Positions 6,873-14,951 of a DNA stretch of 37,581 nt are shown piece after piece. Location of the stretch: positions 1 to 37,581 of the forward strand of contig DXIX01000022.1 in NCBI GenBank assembly GCA_019112635.1, in the 5' to 3' direction. The translations under genes were made by a program, and so were the position numbers. The first letter of the stretch is position 1; every line of letters begins with the position of its first letter. Below the pieces are notes generated by a model. That model did no database searches, was not told the DNA's origin, and saw nothing but the letters and a program-made list of their open reading frames with translations. The DNA comes from Candidatus Blautia intestinigallinarum (GTDB taxonomy: Bacteria > Bacillota > Clostridia > Lachnospirales > Lachnospiraceae).

Positions 6873-8642
6873 ATGAAAAAAATGGTACGTGAGTACTCCG
6901 GAACCCGAAGACTGTTCCAGATTCTGAGCGTTTGTCTTGCGCTGTGTCTGATGCTGACTACGATGAGTCTGCAGAGGATCATGGCGGATGGACCGGAAAA
7001 GGTCAGCAAGGATATGCTGATACCTTCCTCAGTGGTGATTTCAGAGCCGACAGCGTTGTCTAAGATTTCACTGCCTCAGAGCAAATACGGTTCTCTGGCA
7101 TGGGAGAACGGCTCTGCGGTTCCAAGCTCCTACCAGAGTAATTACTCCGTTATCTTTAAGAGCAACGGAAGTGTGGATCTGTCAGGAATCTCCGGATATG
7201 ACACCGGAAGCGGAACATTGAAAGGCACCGTGACGGTTGTGGTCAAGAGCCTGGCTCCTGCTTCCACGGGAACACCCACACCGGAAGTGACGCAGACAGA
7301 GACACCGACACCGGATGCGGATAAGAGCGAAGAAGATTCCAAGAACAACAGTGAGGAGGACTCCAAGGACGGCAAGGATGACGCGGACAAGCCAGAAGAG
7401 CCATCCAAGGATGAGGAGTCCGAGGACACTGACCAGAAAGAGGAAAGCTCCGACCAGAAAGAAGACGTATCGGAGGACGGGGAAAAATCCGAGGATCAAG
7501 ATACACAGGACGAAGATACACAGGACGAAGATACACAGGACGAAGATACACAGAAAGAAGATAAAGAAGACGTTGATAAAGACAATGCCTCTGATGACAC
7601 CGTTTCATCGGAAGATAAGGACAGCGTGAAGGACGACACTGACCAGGCAGAGAAAGAGGATTCCGAGGATACGCAGAAGGAAGAAGAGACTGAGAAGCCT
7701 GACGCGGACAAAGATGCCGACAAGGAAGACAGCCAGGAGAAGCCTTCTGACAGTGAGAATACTGAGGATGAGGACAGTAAGGAAGAGAATGCAGACAGCG
7801 GGGACGAGGATTCTGACACCGGCATCAATGATATCACAGCAGACGAACTTGAGGAGGCAGTTTCCGAACAGCCTCAGACTGCAGACCCGGAGGCTGTGCC
7901 TCAGGATCAGGCTCAGGCGGCAGCAAAGAATCACACCTGCGGAGGCATCAGTGTCTCAGCGGATTTCCTTCCATGGTATGTACAGTTCCGTGCTTCCAGC
8001 ACAGACAGCTATGAGTTCAGCAATGAGGACGAAGCGAATATTTTCCAGTCTTATGAATTTGAACTGTGGGATCTTCTGGAGGACAAGCCCTATGAGATTC
8101 CGGCAGGCAAATATGTGACGGTTACAGTTCCTGTGAAAGAAGGATATGAGTATACGATTGAACATCTGCTCGATAACGGCGGTTCCGAGACGATTATTCC
8201 GACTGTATATGGTTCAACGATGATCTTTTCCGTGGATTCCTTCAGTCCGTTCGGGATTGCGGGAAGCAAGCCTCTGGTGGGAGATGAGATCGCGGCAGGA
8301 GGATACAGCGAGGCAACACCTACGCCGACACCGACCAGCAGACCTTCCTCCAGCTCCTCCGCGGTGAAGTCGGACAGCAATGTGAATTCTTCCAACAGCA
8401 ACCGTACACAGACTTCAGGTTCTGACAACAGCACAGACCGTTCTTCTTACTCCGGCAGCACAAGTTCCAACAGCAGCAGCGTGGAGAGAACAGTGACTTA
8501 TCAGAATAAGACGGTCAAAGCAGTTCAGACCGGAGATACCACAGAGATTATGTCATTCATTATCATGGCCGTTGTGGGACTGGTGGTAGTCGCAGCGATT
8601 ATCATCATAATCCTGGTTTTGAACAACAAGAGAAGAAAATAA
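6873..8642 (+). CDS. Cell-surface protein with acidic repeat linker and QTGD-type C-terminal anchor signal
   Basis: The function of this 589-residue protein is not recognised. The N-terminus has a basic stretch and a hydrophobic core (about residues 14-36) with likely signal cleavage after QRIMA. A small Ser/Gly-rich region (about 40-125) is followed by a very acidic low-complexity linker (about 130-340; Asp, Glu, Lys, Ser) that includes the tandem unit EDTQD. A second folded-looking region (about 350-470) starts NHTCGGISVSADF and ends DSFSPFGIAGSK, a FSPF segment often found near the anchor end of Gram-positive wall proteins. A Ser/Thr/Asn spacer then leads to VQTGD (551-555), a hydrophobic helix and KRRK, which resembles a variant sortase signal; a plain membrane anchor is the alternative. 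The ATG at 6873 has GAGGTGAG upstream. The linker probably keeps the second domain away from the wall. Confidence 0.82.
   Translation: MKKMVREYSGTRRLFQILSVCLALCLMLTTMSLQRIMADGPEKVSKDMLIPSSVVISEPTALSKISLPQSKYGSLAWENGSAVPSSYQSNYSVIFKSNGSVDLSGISGYDTGSGTLKGTVTVVVKSLAPASTGTPTPEVTQTETPTPDADKSEEDSKNNSEEDSKDGKDDADKPEEPSKDEESEDTDQKEESSDQKEDVSEDGEKSEDQDTQDEDTQDEDTQDEDTQKEDKEDVDKDNASDDTVSSEDKDSVKDDTDQAEKEDSEDTQKEEETEKPDADKDADKEDSQEKPSDSENTEDEDSKEENADSGDEDSDTGINDITADELEEAVSEQPQTADPEAVPQDQAQAAAKNHTCGGISVSADFLPWYVQFRASSTDSYEFSNEDEANIFQSYEFELWDLLEDKPYEIPAGKYVTVTVPVKEGYEYTIEHLLDNGGSETIIPTVYGSTMIFSVDSFSPFGIAGSKPLVGDEIAAGGYSEATPTPTPTSRPSSSSSAVKSDSNVNSSNSNRTQTSGSDNSTDRSSYSGSTSSNSSSVERTVTYQNKTVKAVQTGDTTEIMSFIIMAVVGLVVVAAIIIIILVLNNKRRK
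7500..7559 (+). repeat. 15-bp in-frame tandem repeat, four copies
   Basis: The unit GATACACAGGACGAA occurs exactly three times (7500-7514, 7515-7529, 7530-7544); a fourth copy (7545-7559) differs only in one codon (AAA for GAC). It encodes a five-residue DTQDE unit within the acidic linker. Identity at the DNA level suggests recent slippage expansion. Confidence 0.95.
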
Positions 8643-8660
8643 AAGAATACATACAACGTA

Positions 8661-8694
8661 CAACCCTCCCATATAATGTGATATGGGAGGGTTG
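8661..8694 (+). promoter_or_regulatory. 14-bp perfect hairpin that buries the ribosome binding site of the next gene
   Basis: CAACCCTCCCATAT (8661-8674) is perfectly complementary to ATATGGGAGGGTTG (8681-8694) with a six-base loop. The right arm contains GGGAGGG, the only ribosome binding site for the ATG at 8701. The sequence after the stem (CTTTAT) is only moderately T-rich, so it may also act as a terminator for the upstream gene. A perfect TATAAT (8672-8677) lies at the loop. Pairing is seen directly; a regulatory role is inference. Confidence 0.7.
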
Positions 8695-8700
8695 CTTTAT

Positions 8701-9051
8701 ATGAAAGTAAAAGGTATGCTAAGAGGTCTTCTGCTGGCCTACGGACTGACAGGAATCATGCTGCTCCTTCTGGCTTTCCTGCTCTTTCGTTTTGATCTGA
8801 AAGAGAATATGGTGTCCATGGGAATTGTACTGGTCTATATTCTGTCCTGTTTCCTGGGAGGCATCCTTGCGGGAAAATATGCCAGAACCAGAAAGTATCT
8901 GTGGGGGATGGCAGTGGGAGCAGTCTATTTTCTCCTTCTGATTGCTGTCTCCTGGCTGTCCCTGAGACAATTGGATATGTCCATGCAGCATATACTGACA
9001 ACGCTGTGCATGTGCCTGGCAGGGGGAACGCTGGGAGGTATGATTTCCTAA
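8701..9051 (+). CDS. TIGR04086-like small integral membrane protein
   Basis: The 116-residue product is almost entirely four hydrophobic helices, with Gly-rich turns (LGGILAGKYARTRKYLWG and GGTLGGMIS at the end). This size, the topology and the position immediately before a SCIFF peptide gene match the TIGR04086 family of Clostridia, whose function is unknown. The ATG at 8701 is preceded by GGGAGGG at a proper distance; an in-frame start six codons upstream would lie inside the hairpin and lack a binding site. Expression may depend on the hairpin at 8661-8694. The neighbourhood suggests, without proving, a link to SCIFF peptide handling or to the SecDF-containing export machinery. Confidence 0.8.
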   Translation: MKVKGMLRGLLLAYGLTGIMLLLLAFLLFRFDLKENMVSMGIVLVYILSCFLGGILAGKYARTRKYLWGMAVGAVYFLLLIAVSWLSLRQLDMSMQHILTTLCMCLAGGTLGGMIS

Positions 9052-9060
9052 AAAAGTACT

Positions 9061-9088
9061 TTGAAAAAGCAGGAAGGTGTGATATACT
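9061..9088 (+). promoter_or_regulatory. Promoter of the SCIFF operon
   Basis: TTGAAA (9061-9066), a 16-base spacer and TATACT (9083-9088) with an upstream TG (extended -10) lie about 45 bases before the SCIFF start codon. The peptide thus has its own strong-looking promoter just after the upstream gene's stop. Confidence 0.75.
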
Positions 9089-9133
9089 TACCATGTTATC
9101 TTAAAAATCATGGGAAATAAGGAGGATACATAA

Positions 9134-9274
9134 ATGAAACATATCAAGACATTAAATACGAAAAACCTGCAGAACACAATCAAAAAAGGCGGATGCGGCG
9201 AGTGCCAGACTTCTTGCCAGTCTGCATGCAAGACTTCCTGCACCGTGGGAAATCAGAGTTGCGAGCATAAATAA
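9134..9274 (+). CDS. scfA: SCIFF (six-cysteine) ranthipeptide precursor
   Basis: This is a 46-residue peptide. Six cysteines fall in the C-terminal half (Cys21, 24, 28, 32, 36, 43), in the order C-x2-C-x3-C-x3-C-x3-C-x6-C, starting after KKGG, and the peptide ends CEHK. This is the SCIFF signature (six cysteines in about 45 residues), found almost throughout Clostridia. In studied cases the paired radical SAM enzyme links cysteine sulfur to a nearby residue (thioether; ranthipeptide class); a Thr acceptor has been reported for SCIFF. The N-terminal part (MKHIKTLNTKNLQ) is the conserved leader. AGGAGG lies 8-9 bases before the ATG. The maturase gene follows after about 100 bases. Proposed roles in the family include cell-cell signalling and control of metabolism, not settled. 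Confidence 0.96.
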   Translation: MKHIKTLNTKNLQNTIKKGGCGECQTSCQSACKTSCTVGNQSCEHK

Positions 9275-9294
9275 GAGCTGTGCAGACAGCGACG

Positions 9295-9342
9295 AGCAGC
9301 GGTATAAAAGCCGCTGCTTATTCGTGCGCAGGAGCATTTTTT
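9295..9342 (+). terminator. Hairpin plus T-run between SCIFF peptide and maturase (partial terminator/attenuator)
   Basis: AGCAGCGG (9295-9302) pairs with CCGCTGCT (9311-9318) around an eight-base loop, with a weaker outer stem (ACGA 9292-9295 region with TTCGT 9320-9324). A run of six T lies at 9337-9342. The T-run is about 18 bases beyond the inner stem, so termination would need the outer pairing; it may also act to protect the peptide mRNA. Either would favour more peptide than enzyme. Confidence 0.5.
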
Positions 9343-9373
9343 CGATTTGATGGGAAAGGACTACAGAAGATTT

Positions 9374-10741
9374 ATGGGATTGATTCATCGGTATAAAAAT
9401 AATGGGTATAATATTGTTCTGGATGTGAACAGCGGTTGTATCCATGTGGTGGATGACGTGGTCTATGAAACTGTGGGAATGCTGGACGAGGGGAAGACCC
9501 CAAAGGAAATCGAGGAGAGTCTGGCAGGCCAGTTTTCACAGGAAGATATTCGGACCGCTCTCCAGGAGTGTGAAGAGCTGAAAGAAAACGGAATGCTTTT
9601 TACCGAGGATATCTATAAGGAAGCGATTGAGAATTTCACAGGGCATCATGATACTGTGGTGAAGGCACTGTGCCTCCACATCGCCCATGACTGTAATCTG
9701 GCCTGCCGGTACTGTTTCGCGGAAGAAGGGGAGTACCACGGCCACCGGGAACTGATGTCCTACGAAGTGGGAAAACAGGCGCTGGATTTTCTGATCGCGA
9801 ATTCCGGTTCCAGGAGGAATCTGGAGGTGGATTTCTTCGGCGGTGAGCCTTTGATGAACTGGAAGGTTGTCAAAGATCTGGTGCGTTACGGAAGAGAACA
9901 GGAGAAGATCCACAACAAGAATTTCCGTTTCACCCTGACAACCAATGGAGTTGCCCTGAATGACGAAGTGATGGAATTCTGCAACCGTGAGATGGGCAAT
10001 GTGGTGCTGAGTATTGACGGACGTAAGGAAGTGCATGACTATATGCGGCCCTTCCCGAAGGGAGCTGGAAGCTATGATCTGATACTTCCCAAGTTTCAGA
10101 AATTTGCCGAGAGCCGAAATCAGGATAAATATTATGTGAGGGGAACGTTTACCCGGCATAACCTGGATTTCTCAAAAGATGTGCTGCATCTGGCTGATTT
10201 GGGCTTTAAGCAGATTTCCGTGGAGCCGGTTGTGGCGCCCGAGGAAGCAGATTACGCGATCCGCAAGGAAGATCTTCCGCAGATCTTCGAGGAATATGAC
10301 AAGCTTGCCAAGGAGATGATCGTTCGGGAGAAGGAAGGCAGAGGTTTTAATTTCTTCCACTTTATGATCGATCTGACCGGCGGTCCCTGTGTCTATAAGA
10401 GATTGTCCGGATGCGGTTCCGGCACGGAATATCTGGCGGTGACACCGTGGGGAGATCTGTACCCATGTCATCAGTTTGTGGGAGAAGAGCAGTTCAAGAT
10501 GGGTGACGTATTCCACGGAATTCAAAGAACAGATATCCGGGAAGAGTTTGCGCACTGCAATGTGTATACGAAGAAAAAATGTCAGGATTGTTTTGCGAGA
10601 TTTTACTGCAGCGGCGGATGCGCGGCGAATTCTTACAATTTCCATGGGACTATTCAGGACGCATATGATATCGGCTGCGAACTGCAGAGAAAACGTATCG
10701 AGTGCGCGATTATGCTGAAGGCTGCGCTGGCAGACGAATAA
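9374..10741 (+). CDS. scfB: SCIFF peptide maturase, radical SAM/SPASM protein
   Basis: The 455-residue enzyme has an N-terminal peptide-recognition (RRE, PqqD-like) segment including YNIVLDVNSGCIHVVDD (about residues 10-26), a radical SAM core with C-x3-C-x2-C in CNLACRYC (Cys107, 111, 114) and FFGGEPLMNW, and a Cys-rich SPASM region at the C-terminus (CGSG..., LYPCHQF, KKCQDCFARFYCSGGC). It binds S-adenosylmethionine and several iron-sulfur clusters and forms sulfur-to-carbon thioether bonds in the SCIFF peptide. Order and length match family TIGR03974. I chose ATG 9374 because relatives begin close to HxYKxNGYNIV; ATG 9350 and TTG 9347 are in frame upstream, and none has an ideal binding site. 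secDF follows after 17 bases. Confidence 0.95.
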   Translation: MGLIHRYKNNGYNIVLDVNSGCIHVVDDVVYETVGMLDEGKTPKEIEESLAGQFSQEDIRTALQECEELKENGMLFTEDIYKEAIENFTGHHDTVVKALCLHIAHDCNLACRYCFAEEGEYHGHRELMSYEVGKQALDFLIANSGSRRNLEVDFFGGEPLMNWKVVKDLVRYGREQEKIHNKNFRFTLTTNGVALNDEVMEFCNREMGNVVLSIDGRKEVHDYMRPFPKGAGSYDLILPKFQKFAESRNQDKYYVRGTFTRHNLDFSKDVLHLADLGFKQISVEPVVAPEEADYAIRKEDLPQIFEEYDKLAKEMIVREKEGRGFNFFHFMIDLTGGPCVYKRLSGCGSGTEYLAVTPWGDLYPCHQFVGEEQFKMGDVFHGIQRTDIREEFAHCNVYTKKKCQDCFARFYCSGGCAANSYNFHGTIQDAYDIGCELQRKRIECAIMLKAALADE

Positions 10742-10758
10742 GCATTTAGGAGGCAGAG

Positions 10759-13056
10759 ATGAGAAAAAACAGAGGAATAGCCGTCATCATACTGACGGTG
10801 ATTATCACAGCATTTTTGGTTTTCGTCTCAGCTGTGGGTATTGGACCTACCGGCACAGGTGCCGCGAAGAATATTAACACAGGTCTGGATCTGGCTGGCG
10901 GTGTCAGCATTACCTACGAGACGACAGAGAAGAATCCAAGCAGCGAGGATATGGCGGACACCATCTACAAGCTGCAGCAGCGTGTGGAACAGTACAGCAC
11001 GGAGTCACAGGTTTACCAGGAGGGAGATAACCGAATTACGGTGGAAATCCCGGGTGTGACAGACGCGAATACCATTCTGGAGGAACTGGGCCGTCCTGGT
11101 TCCCTGTATTTCATCGCTCATCTGGACAGCGAGGGAAATGAAAACTATAGTTTTGACAGTACTCAGGGCACCTATGTTCTGAACAAGACCATTGATGAGC
11201 TGGAAGAGGACGGATCCATTGTTCTGACGGGTACGGATGTGCAGACAGCGAAGGCTGTGATCGCCCAGGACAGTATGCAGTCCAAAGAGAATGTGGTGGA
11301 TCTGACTTTGACAGACGAGGGAACCGAGAAGTTTGCCGAGGCGACAAAGGAAGCCTATGAGAACAGCCAGGACAGTATTGGTATCTATTACGACGGAGCC
11401 TTTGTCAGTGTCCCGAATGTGCAGGCAGAGATCACAGACGGAAATGCTCAGATCTCCGGTATGGCGGATGCCCAGGAGGCCCAGGAGCTGGCGTCCACAA
11501 TCCGAATCGGAGGACTGAAACTAGAGCTGAATGAGCTGCGTTCCAATGTCGTGGCTGCCCAGCTCGGTGAGCAGGCAATTTCCACCAGTGTGGTAGCCGG
11601 AGCCATCGGTATGGCGATCGTGATGATCTTCATGATTCTGATGTACCGTGTGCCTGGATTTGTGGCCAGCATCGCCCTGGTGATCTACACCGCATTGACG
11701 CTGATCATTATCAACGCCTTTGACATTACTTTGACTTTGACTGGTATCGCAGGTATCATTCTGGGTATCGGTATGGCTGTGGATGCCAATGTCATCATAT
11801 ATGCCCGAATACGGGAGGAGATCGCCGCCGGAGTCTCGGTGCGAAGCGCCATCCAGAACGGATTTCACAAGGCGTTCTCCGCAATTTTCGATGGAAACAT
11901 TACGACCTTGATTGCGGCCTTCATCCTGATGTGGATGGGTTCTGGAACGGTCAAAGGATTTGCCTACACATTGGCACTGGGTATTGTGGTATCCATGTTC
12001 ACCGCTTTAGTGGTGTCCAAATACATTGTGCAGGCGCTTTACGCGGTGGGAATCCGTGACGAGAAATTCTATGGCCGTGCCAAAAACCGTAAAGTGGTTG
12101 ATTTCGTCGGCAAGAGAAGGATCTTTTTCACTCTGTCCATTCTGATGATTCTGTGCGGACCGATTTTTATGGGAATTCATTCACAGACAGACGGACAGGC
12201 ACTGAATTACAGTCTGGAGTTCTCCGGCGGTACTTCCACAACGGTGACCTTCAACGAGGACATGGACATTGAGACCATTGATGCGAAAGTGACTCCTCTG
12301 GTGGAAGAGGTGACCGGGGACAGTAATGTACAGCCGACCAAAGTTGTGGGAACCAATCAGGTAGTTATTAAGACCAGAGCGCTGGATCTGAATGAGAGAG
12401 AGGAACTGAACAAGAAACTGGTGGATGAATTTGGTGTGGATGAAAAATCCATTACTTCCGAGAGTATTTCTTCTACCATCAGTTCCGAGATGAGAATGGA
12501 TGCATTTATGGCAGTGGTTGCCGCTACCATTTGTATGCTTCTGTATATCTGGTTCCGTTTCAAGGACATTCGGTTTGCGAGCAGTGCGGTTCTGGCACTG
12601 GTTCACGATGTTCTGGTGGTACTGGCGTTTTATGCGATTTCCAGACTCTCAGCAGGCAGCACCTTCATCGCCTGTATGCTGACGATTGTGGGTTATTCCA
12701 TCAATGCGACGATCGTTATCTTCGACCGTATCCGTGAGAACATGCGCAGCATGAAGAAGACGGACGATCTGAAAGATGTGATCAACGCAAGTATCACACA
12801 GACCTTGACCAGAAGTATTTACACTTCTTTCACGACCTTTGTCATGGTAGCAGTTCTGTATGTGATGGGTGTGACCTCCATTAAGGAATTCGCTCTTCCT
12901 CTGATCGTGGGTATTGTCTGCGGAGCATATTCCTCCGTATGCATCACAGGTCCGCTGTGGTATGTGATGAAGACCCGTCTTGGGAAGAAGAAAGTACAGC
13001 CGGTGCCGGTGAAAGCAAGCGGCAAGAAAAAATCAAAATCTAAGAAAAAGAAATAA
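10759..13056 (+). CDS. secDF: Protein translocase subunits SecD and SecF, fused
   Basis: This 765-residue membrane protein contains SecD and SecF in one chain. The SecD half (about residues 1-435) has a first membrane helix, the LDLAGGVSITYE motif near residue 43, a large extracellular P1 domain and a block of hydrophobic helices starting at about 275 with GIGMAVDANVIIYARIREE. The SecF half (about 450-750) has FSGGTSTTVTF and the matching helix block with VGYSINATIVIFDRIREN. SecDF uses the proton gradient to pull exported proteins out of SecYEG. The tail is extremely Lys-rich (KKKSKSKKKK). Fused SecDF is common in Firmicutes. AGGAGG precedes the ATG, and the short gap to the maturase gene indicates co-transcription, which is the usual SCIFF neighbourhood. 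Confidence 0.96.
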   Translation: MRKNRGIAVIILTVIITAFLVFVSAVGIGPTGTGAAKNINTGLDLAGGVSITYETTEKNPSSEDMADTIYKLQQRVEQYSTESQVYQEGDNRITVEIPGVTDANTILEELGRPGSLYFIAHLDSEGNENYSFDSTQGTYVLNKTIDELEEDGSIVLTGTDVQTAKAVIAQDSMQSKENVVDLTLTDEGTEKFAEATKEAYENSQDSIGIYYDGAFVSVPNVQAEITDGNAQISGMADAQEAQELASTIRIGGLKLELNELRSNVVAAQLGEQAISTSVVAGAIGMAIVMIFMILMYRVPGFVASIALVIYTALTLIIINAFDITLTLTGIAGIILGIGMAVDANVIIYARIREEIAAGVSVRSAIQNGFHKAFSAIFDGNITTLIAAFILMWMGSGTVKGFAYTLALGIVVSMFTALVVSKYIVQALYAVGIRDEKFYGRAKNRKVVDFVGKRRIFFTLSILMILCGPIFMGIHSQTDGQALNYSLEFSGGTSTTVTFNEDMDIETIDAKVTPLVEEVTGDSNVQPTKVVGTNQVVIKTRALDLNEREELNKKLVDEFGVDEKSITSESISSTISSEMRMDAFMAVVAATICMLLYIWFRFKDIRFASSAVLALVHDVLVVLAFYAISRLSAGSTFIACMLTIVGYSINATIVIFDRIRENMRSMKKTDDLKDVINASITQTLTRSIYTSFTTFVMVAVLYVMGVTSIKEFALPLIVGIVCGAYSSVCITGPLWYVMKTRLGKKKVQPVPVKASGKKKSKSKKKK

Positions 13057-13064
13057 AAAAAACG

Positions 13065-13099
13065 AGGGGTACCGCACGTTTGTACGGTGCCCTTCTTCT
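13065..13099 (+). terminator. Hairpin between secDF and recJ, possible weak terminator
   Basis: GGGTACCG (13067-13074) pairs with CGGTGCCC (13085-13092) through one G-T pair, loop of ten bases, followed by TTCTTCTA. It follows the secDF stop by about ten bases and precedes recJ. The T-tract is interrupted, so some read-through into recJ is likely. Confidence 0.45.
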
Positions 13100-13116
13100 A
13101 CATAAAGGAGCAGAAT

Positions 13117-14835
13117 ATGAGAGAAGAAAAATGGATGATTGCGGCGAAAAGGGCGGATTTTCAGGGGATTGCGAAGAAGTATGGAATTGATCCCGTGATT
13201 GCCAGGCTGATCCGTAACCGGGATGTGGTGGATGACAAAGAGATTGATGAATACTTAAATGGCAGCATCGAAGCTCTCCCATCCCCCTGGCTGTTCAAGG
13301 ACATGGAGCGGGCGGTGGAACTTCTGACTCTGAAAATCCGCCAGGGCAAGCCGATTCGCATTATCGGAGATTACGACATTGACGGTGTGGTTTCCACTTA
13401 TATCCTTTTGAGAGGGCTGACCCGTCTGGGCGCCAGGGTGGACACTTACATACCGGACCGGATCGCGGACGGATATGGAATCCATCTGCCTCTGATTGAG
13501 AAGGCACTGGAAGACGGAATTGACACGGTTCTCACTTGTGACAACGGGATTGCGGCGAGAGAGGAGATTGCCTATGCCAAATCCCAGGGAATGACTGTGA
13601 TTGTCACAGACCATCACGAAGTACCCTTTGAGTTGGAGGGAGAGGAGAAAAAAGAGATTCTCCCACCGGCAGACGCAGTGATTAACCCGAAGCAGAAGGA
13701 TTGTCCTTATCCGAACAAGATTCTCTGCGGGGCGGCGGTTGCCTACAAGTTGATTCAGGCCCTGTATGAACGTTATGGCTTGTCCAAAGAGGAACAGGAA
13801 GAATATATCGAACTGGCGGCTATCGCCACCGTGGGAGATGTGATGGATCTGCAGGGAGAGAACCGGATTTTGGTGAAGGAAGGGCTGCGAAGACTTCCTC
13901 ATACCTGGAATCTGGGGCTTCAGGAACTGATCCGGGCCAATGGACTGGAGGATAAGAAAATCACCGCTTATCACATTGGATTTGTGATTGGCCCCTGTCT
14001 GAATGCCAGTGGCCGCCTGGACACGGCACAGCGCTCCTTGGAACTTCTGAAAGCGGAAGATGCTGCCCAGGCAGCAAAGCTGGCGGGAGATCTGGTGGCC
14101 ATCAACCAGAGCCGGAAAGGGCTGACGGCTCAGGGAGTCGAGCAGGCAGTGGAGATGGTAGAGACCACATCACTCAAAGACGACCGGGTGCTGGTGGTCT
14201 ACCTGCCAGACTGTCACGAGAGCCTGGCAGGTATCATTGCGGGAAGGCTTCGGGAGAAATATTACCGGCCGGTCCTGGTCCTGACAAAGGGAGAACACTC
14301 GGTGAAGGGCTCCGGCCGTTCCGTTGAGGCTTATTCCATGTTCGAGGCTTTGAGCGAGTGCAAAGAACTGATGATTCAGTTCGGGGGACACCCTATGGCG
14401 GCAGGCCTCTCCATCGAGGAAGAAAACGTGCCGCGCCTGAGAAAGAAGCTGAATGAGCGTTGTACCCTGACGGAGGAGGATCTCTGCCCCAAGGTGACCA
14501 TTGATGTGGCCATGCCCTTTGCTTACATCCGCAAGGATCTGATCGAGCAGCTGGAACTTCTGGAACCCTTTGGGAAAGGGAATACCAAGCCCATTTTTGC
14601 CCAGAAGGGGGTGCGGGTTTTGCACAGCCGCGTCTTTGGAGCCAATAAAAATGTGGTGAAGATGCAGCTGATGACAGAAGATGGGTATACTATGGAGGGA
14701 GTCTATTTTGGTGAGTCCGCTCCATTCCTCGAGAGAGCATCCCAAGAACCGGCTCTGTCCGTGACCTATTACCCCACGGTGAACCGGTATCAGGGAAGAG
14801 AAAATCTTCAAGTAGTTATACAGAATTACAGGTAA
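13117..14835 (+). CDS. recJ: Single-stranded-DNA-specific exonuclease RecJ
   Basis: The 572-residue protein has the DHH phosphoesterase core with GDYDIDGVVSTYILLRG and VTDHHEVP (motif DHH), then the DHHA1 domain with FGGHPMAAGLS, and a C-terminal OB-like domain. RecJ degrades single-stranded DNA 5' to 3' using manganese and takes part in recombination, base-excision and mismatch repair. Length matches Firmicute RecJ. The ATG at 13117 has AAAGGAG seven bases upstream; an in-frame GTG ten codons earlier lies inside the preceding hairpin and has no such site. No strong terminator follows; the promoter of apt lies in the next gap. recJ next to apt and relA is a common clostridial order. Confidence 0.95.
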   Translation: MREEKWMIAAKRADFQGIAKKYGIDPVIARLIRNRDVVDDKEIDEYLNGSIEALPSPWLFKDMERAVELLTLKIRQGKPIRIIGDYDIDGVVSTYILLRGLTRLGARVDTYIPDRIADGYGIHLPLIEKALEDGIDTVLTCDNGIAAREEIAYAKSQGMTVIVTDHHEVPFELEGEEKKEILPPADAVINPKQKDCPYPNKILCGAAVAYKLIQALYERYGLSKEEQEEYIELAAIATVGDVMDLQGENRILVKEGLRRLPHTWNLGLQELIRANGLEDKKITAYHIGFVIGPCLNASGRLDTAQRSLELLKAEDAAQAAKLAGDLVAINQSRKGLTAQGVEQAVEMVETTSLKDDRVLVVYLPDCHESLAGIIAGRLREKYYRPVLVLTKGEHSVKGSGRSVEAYSMFEALSECKELMIQFGGHPMAAGLSIEEENVPRLRKKLNERCTLTEEDLCPKVTIDVAMPFAYIRKDLIEQLELLEPFGKGNTKPIFAQKGVRVLHSRVFGANKNVVKMQLMTEDGYTMEGVYFGESAPFLERASQEPALSVTYYPTVNRYQGRENLQVVIQNYR

Positions 14836-14884
14836 TAATTTAGTAATTTTACACAACGAAAGACCGCTGATTTCGTGGTTTTCA

Positions 14885-14913
14885 TTGATTATACAGGGAA
14901 AAGATGCTATACT
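14885..14913 (+). promoter_or_regulatory. Promoter of the apt-relA-hemZ-hisS-aspS run
   Basis: TTGATT (14885-14890), exactly 17 bases, then TATACT (14908-14913) with TG one base before (extended -10). It lies 39 bases before the apt ATG and is the only clear promoter seen before the seven closely packed genes that follow. Confidence 0.78.
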
Positions 14914-14951
14914 ATAAATATTGCAAAAATCGACAAAATGGAGGAATGGTA

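Noticed and set aside
7142-7934. Long open frames on the opposite strand and other frames across the acidic linker
   Set aside because: They arise from biased GAx/AAx codons read in other frames (Ser/Leu or Arg/Thr-rich products), have no ribosome binding sites, and oppose a gene with signal peptide and anchor.
14850-14884. ACGAAA/TTTCGT hairpin followed by GGTTTTC as recJ terminator
   Set aside because: Only six A/T-rich pairs with a nine-base loop and a short T-run; too weak to call.
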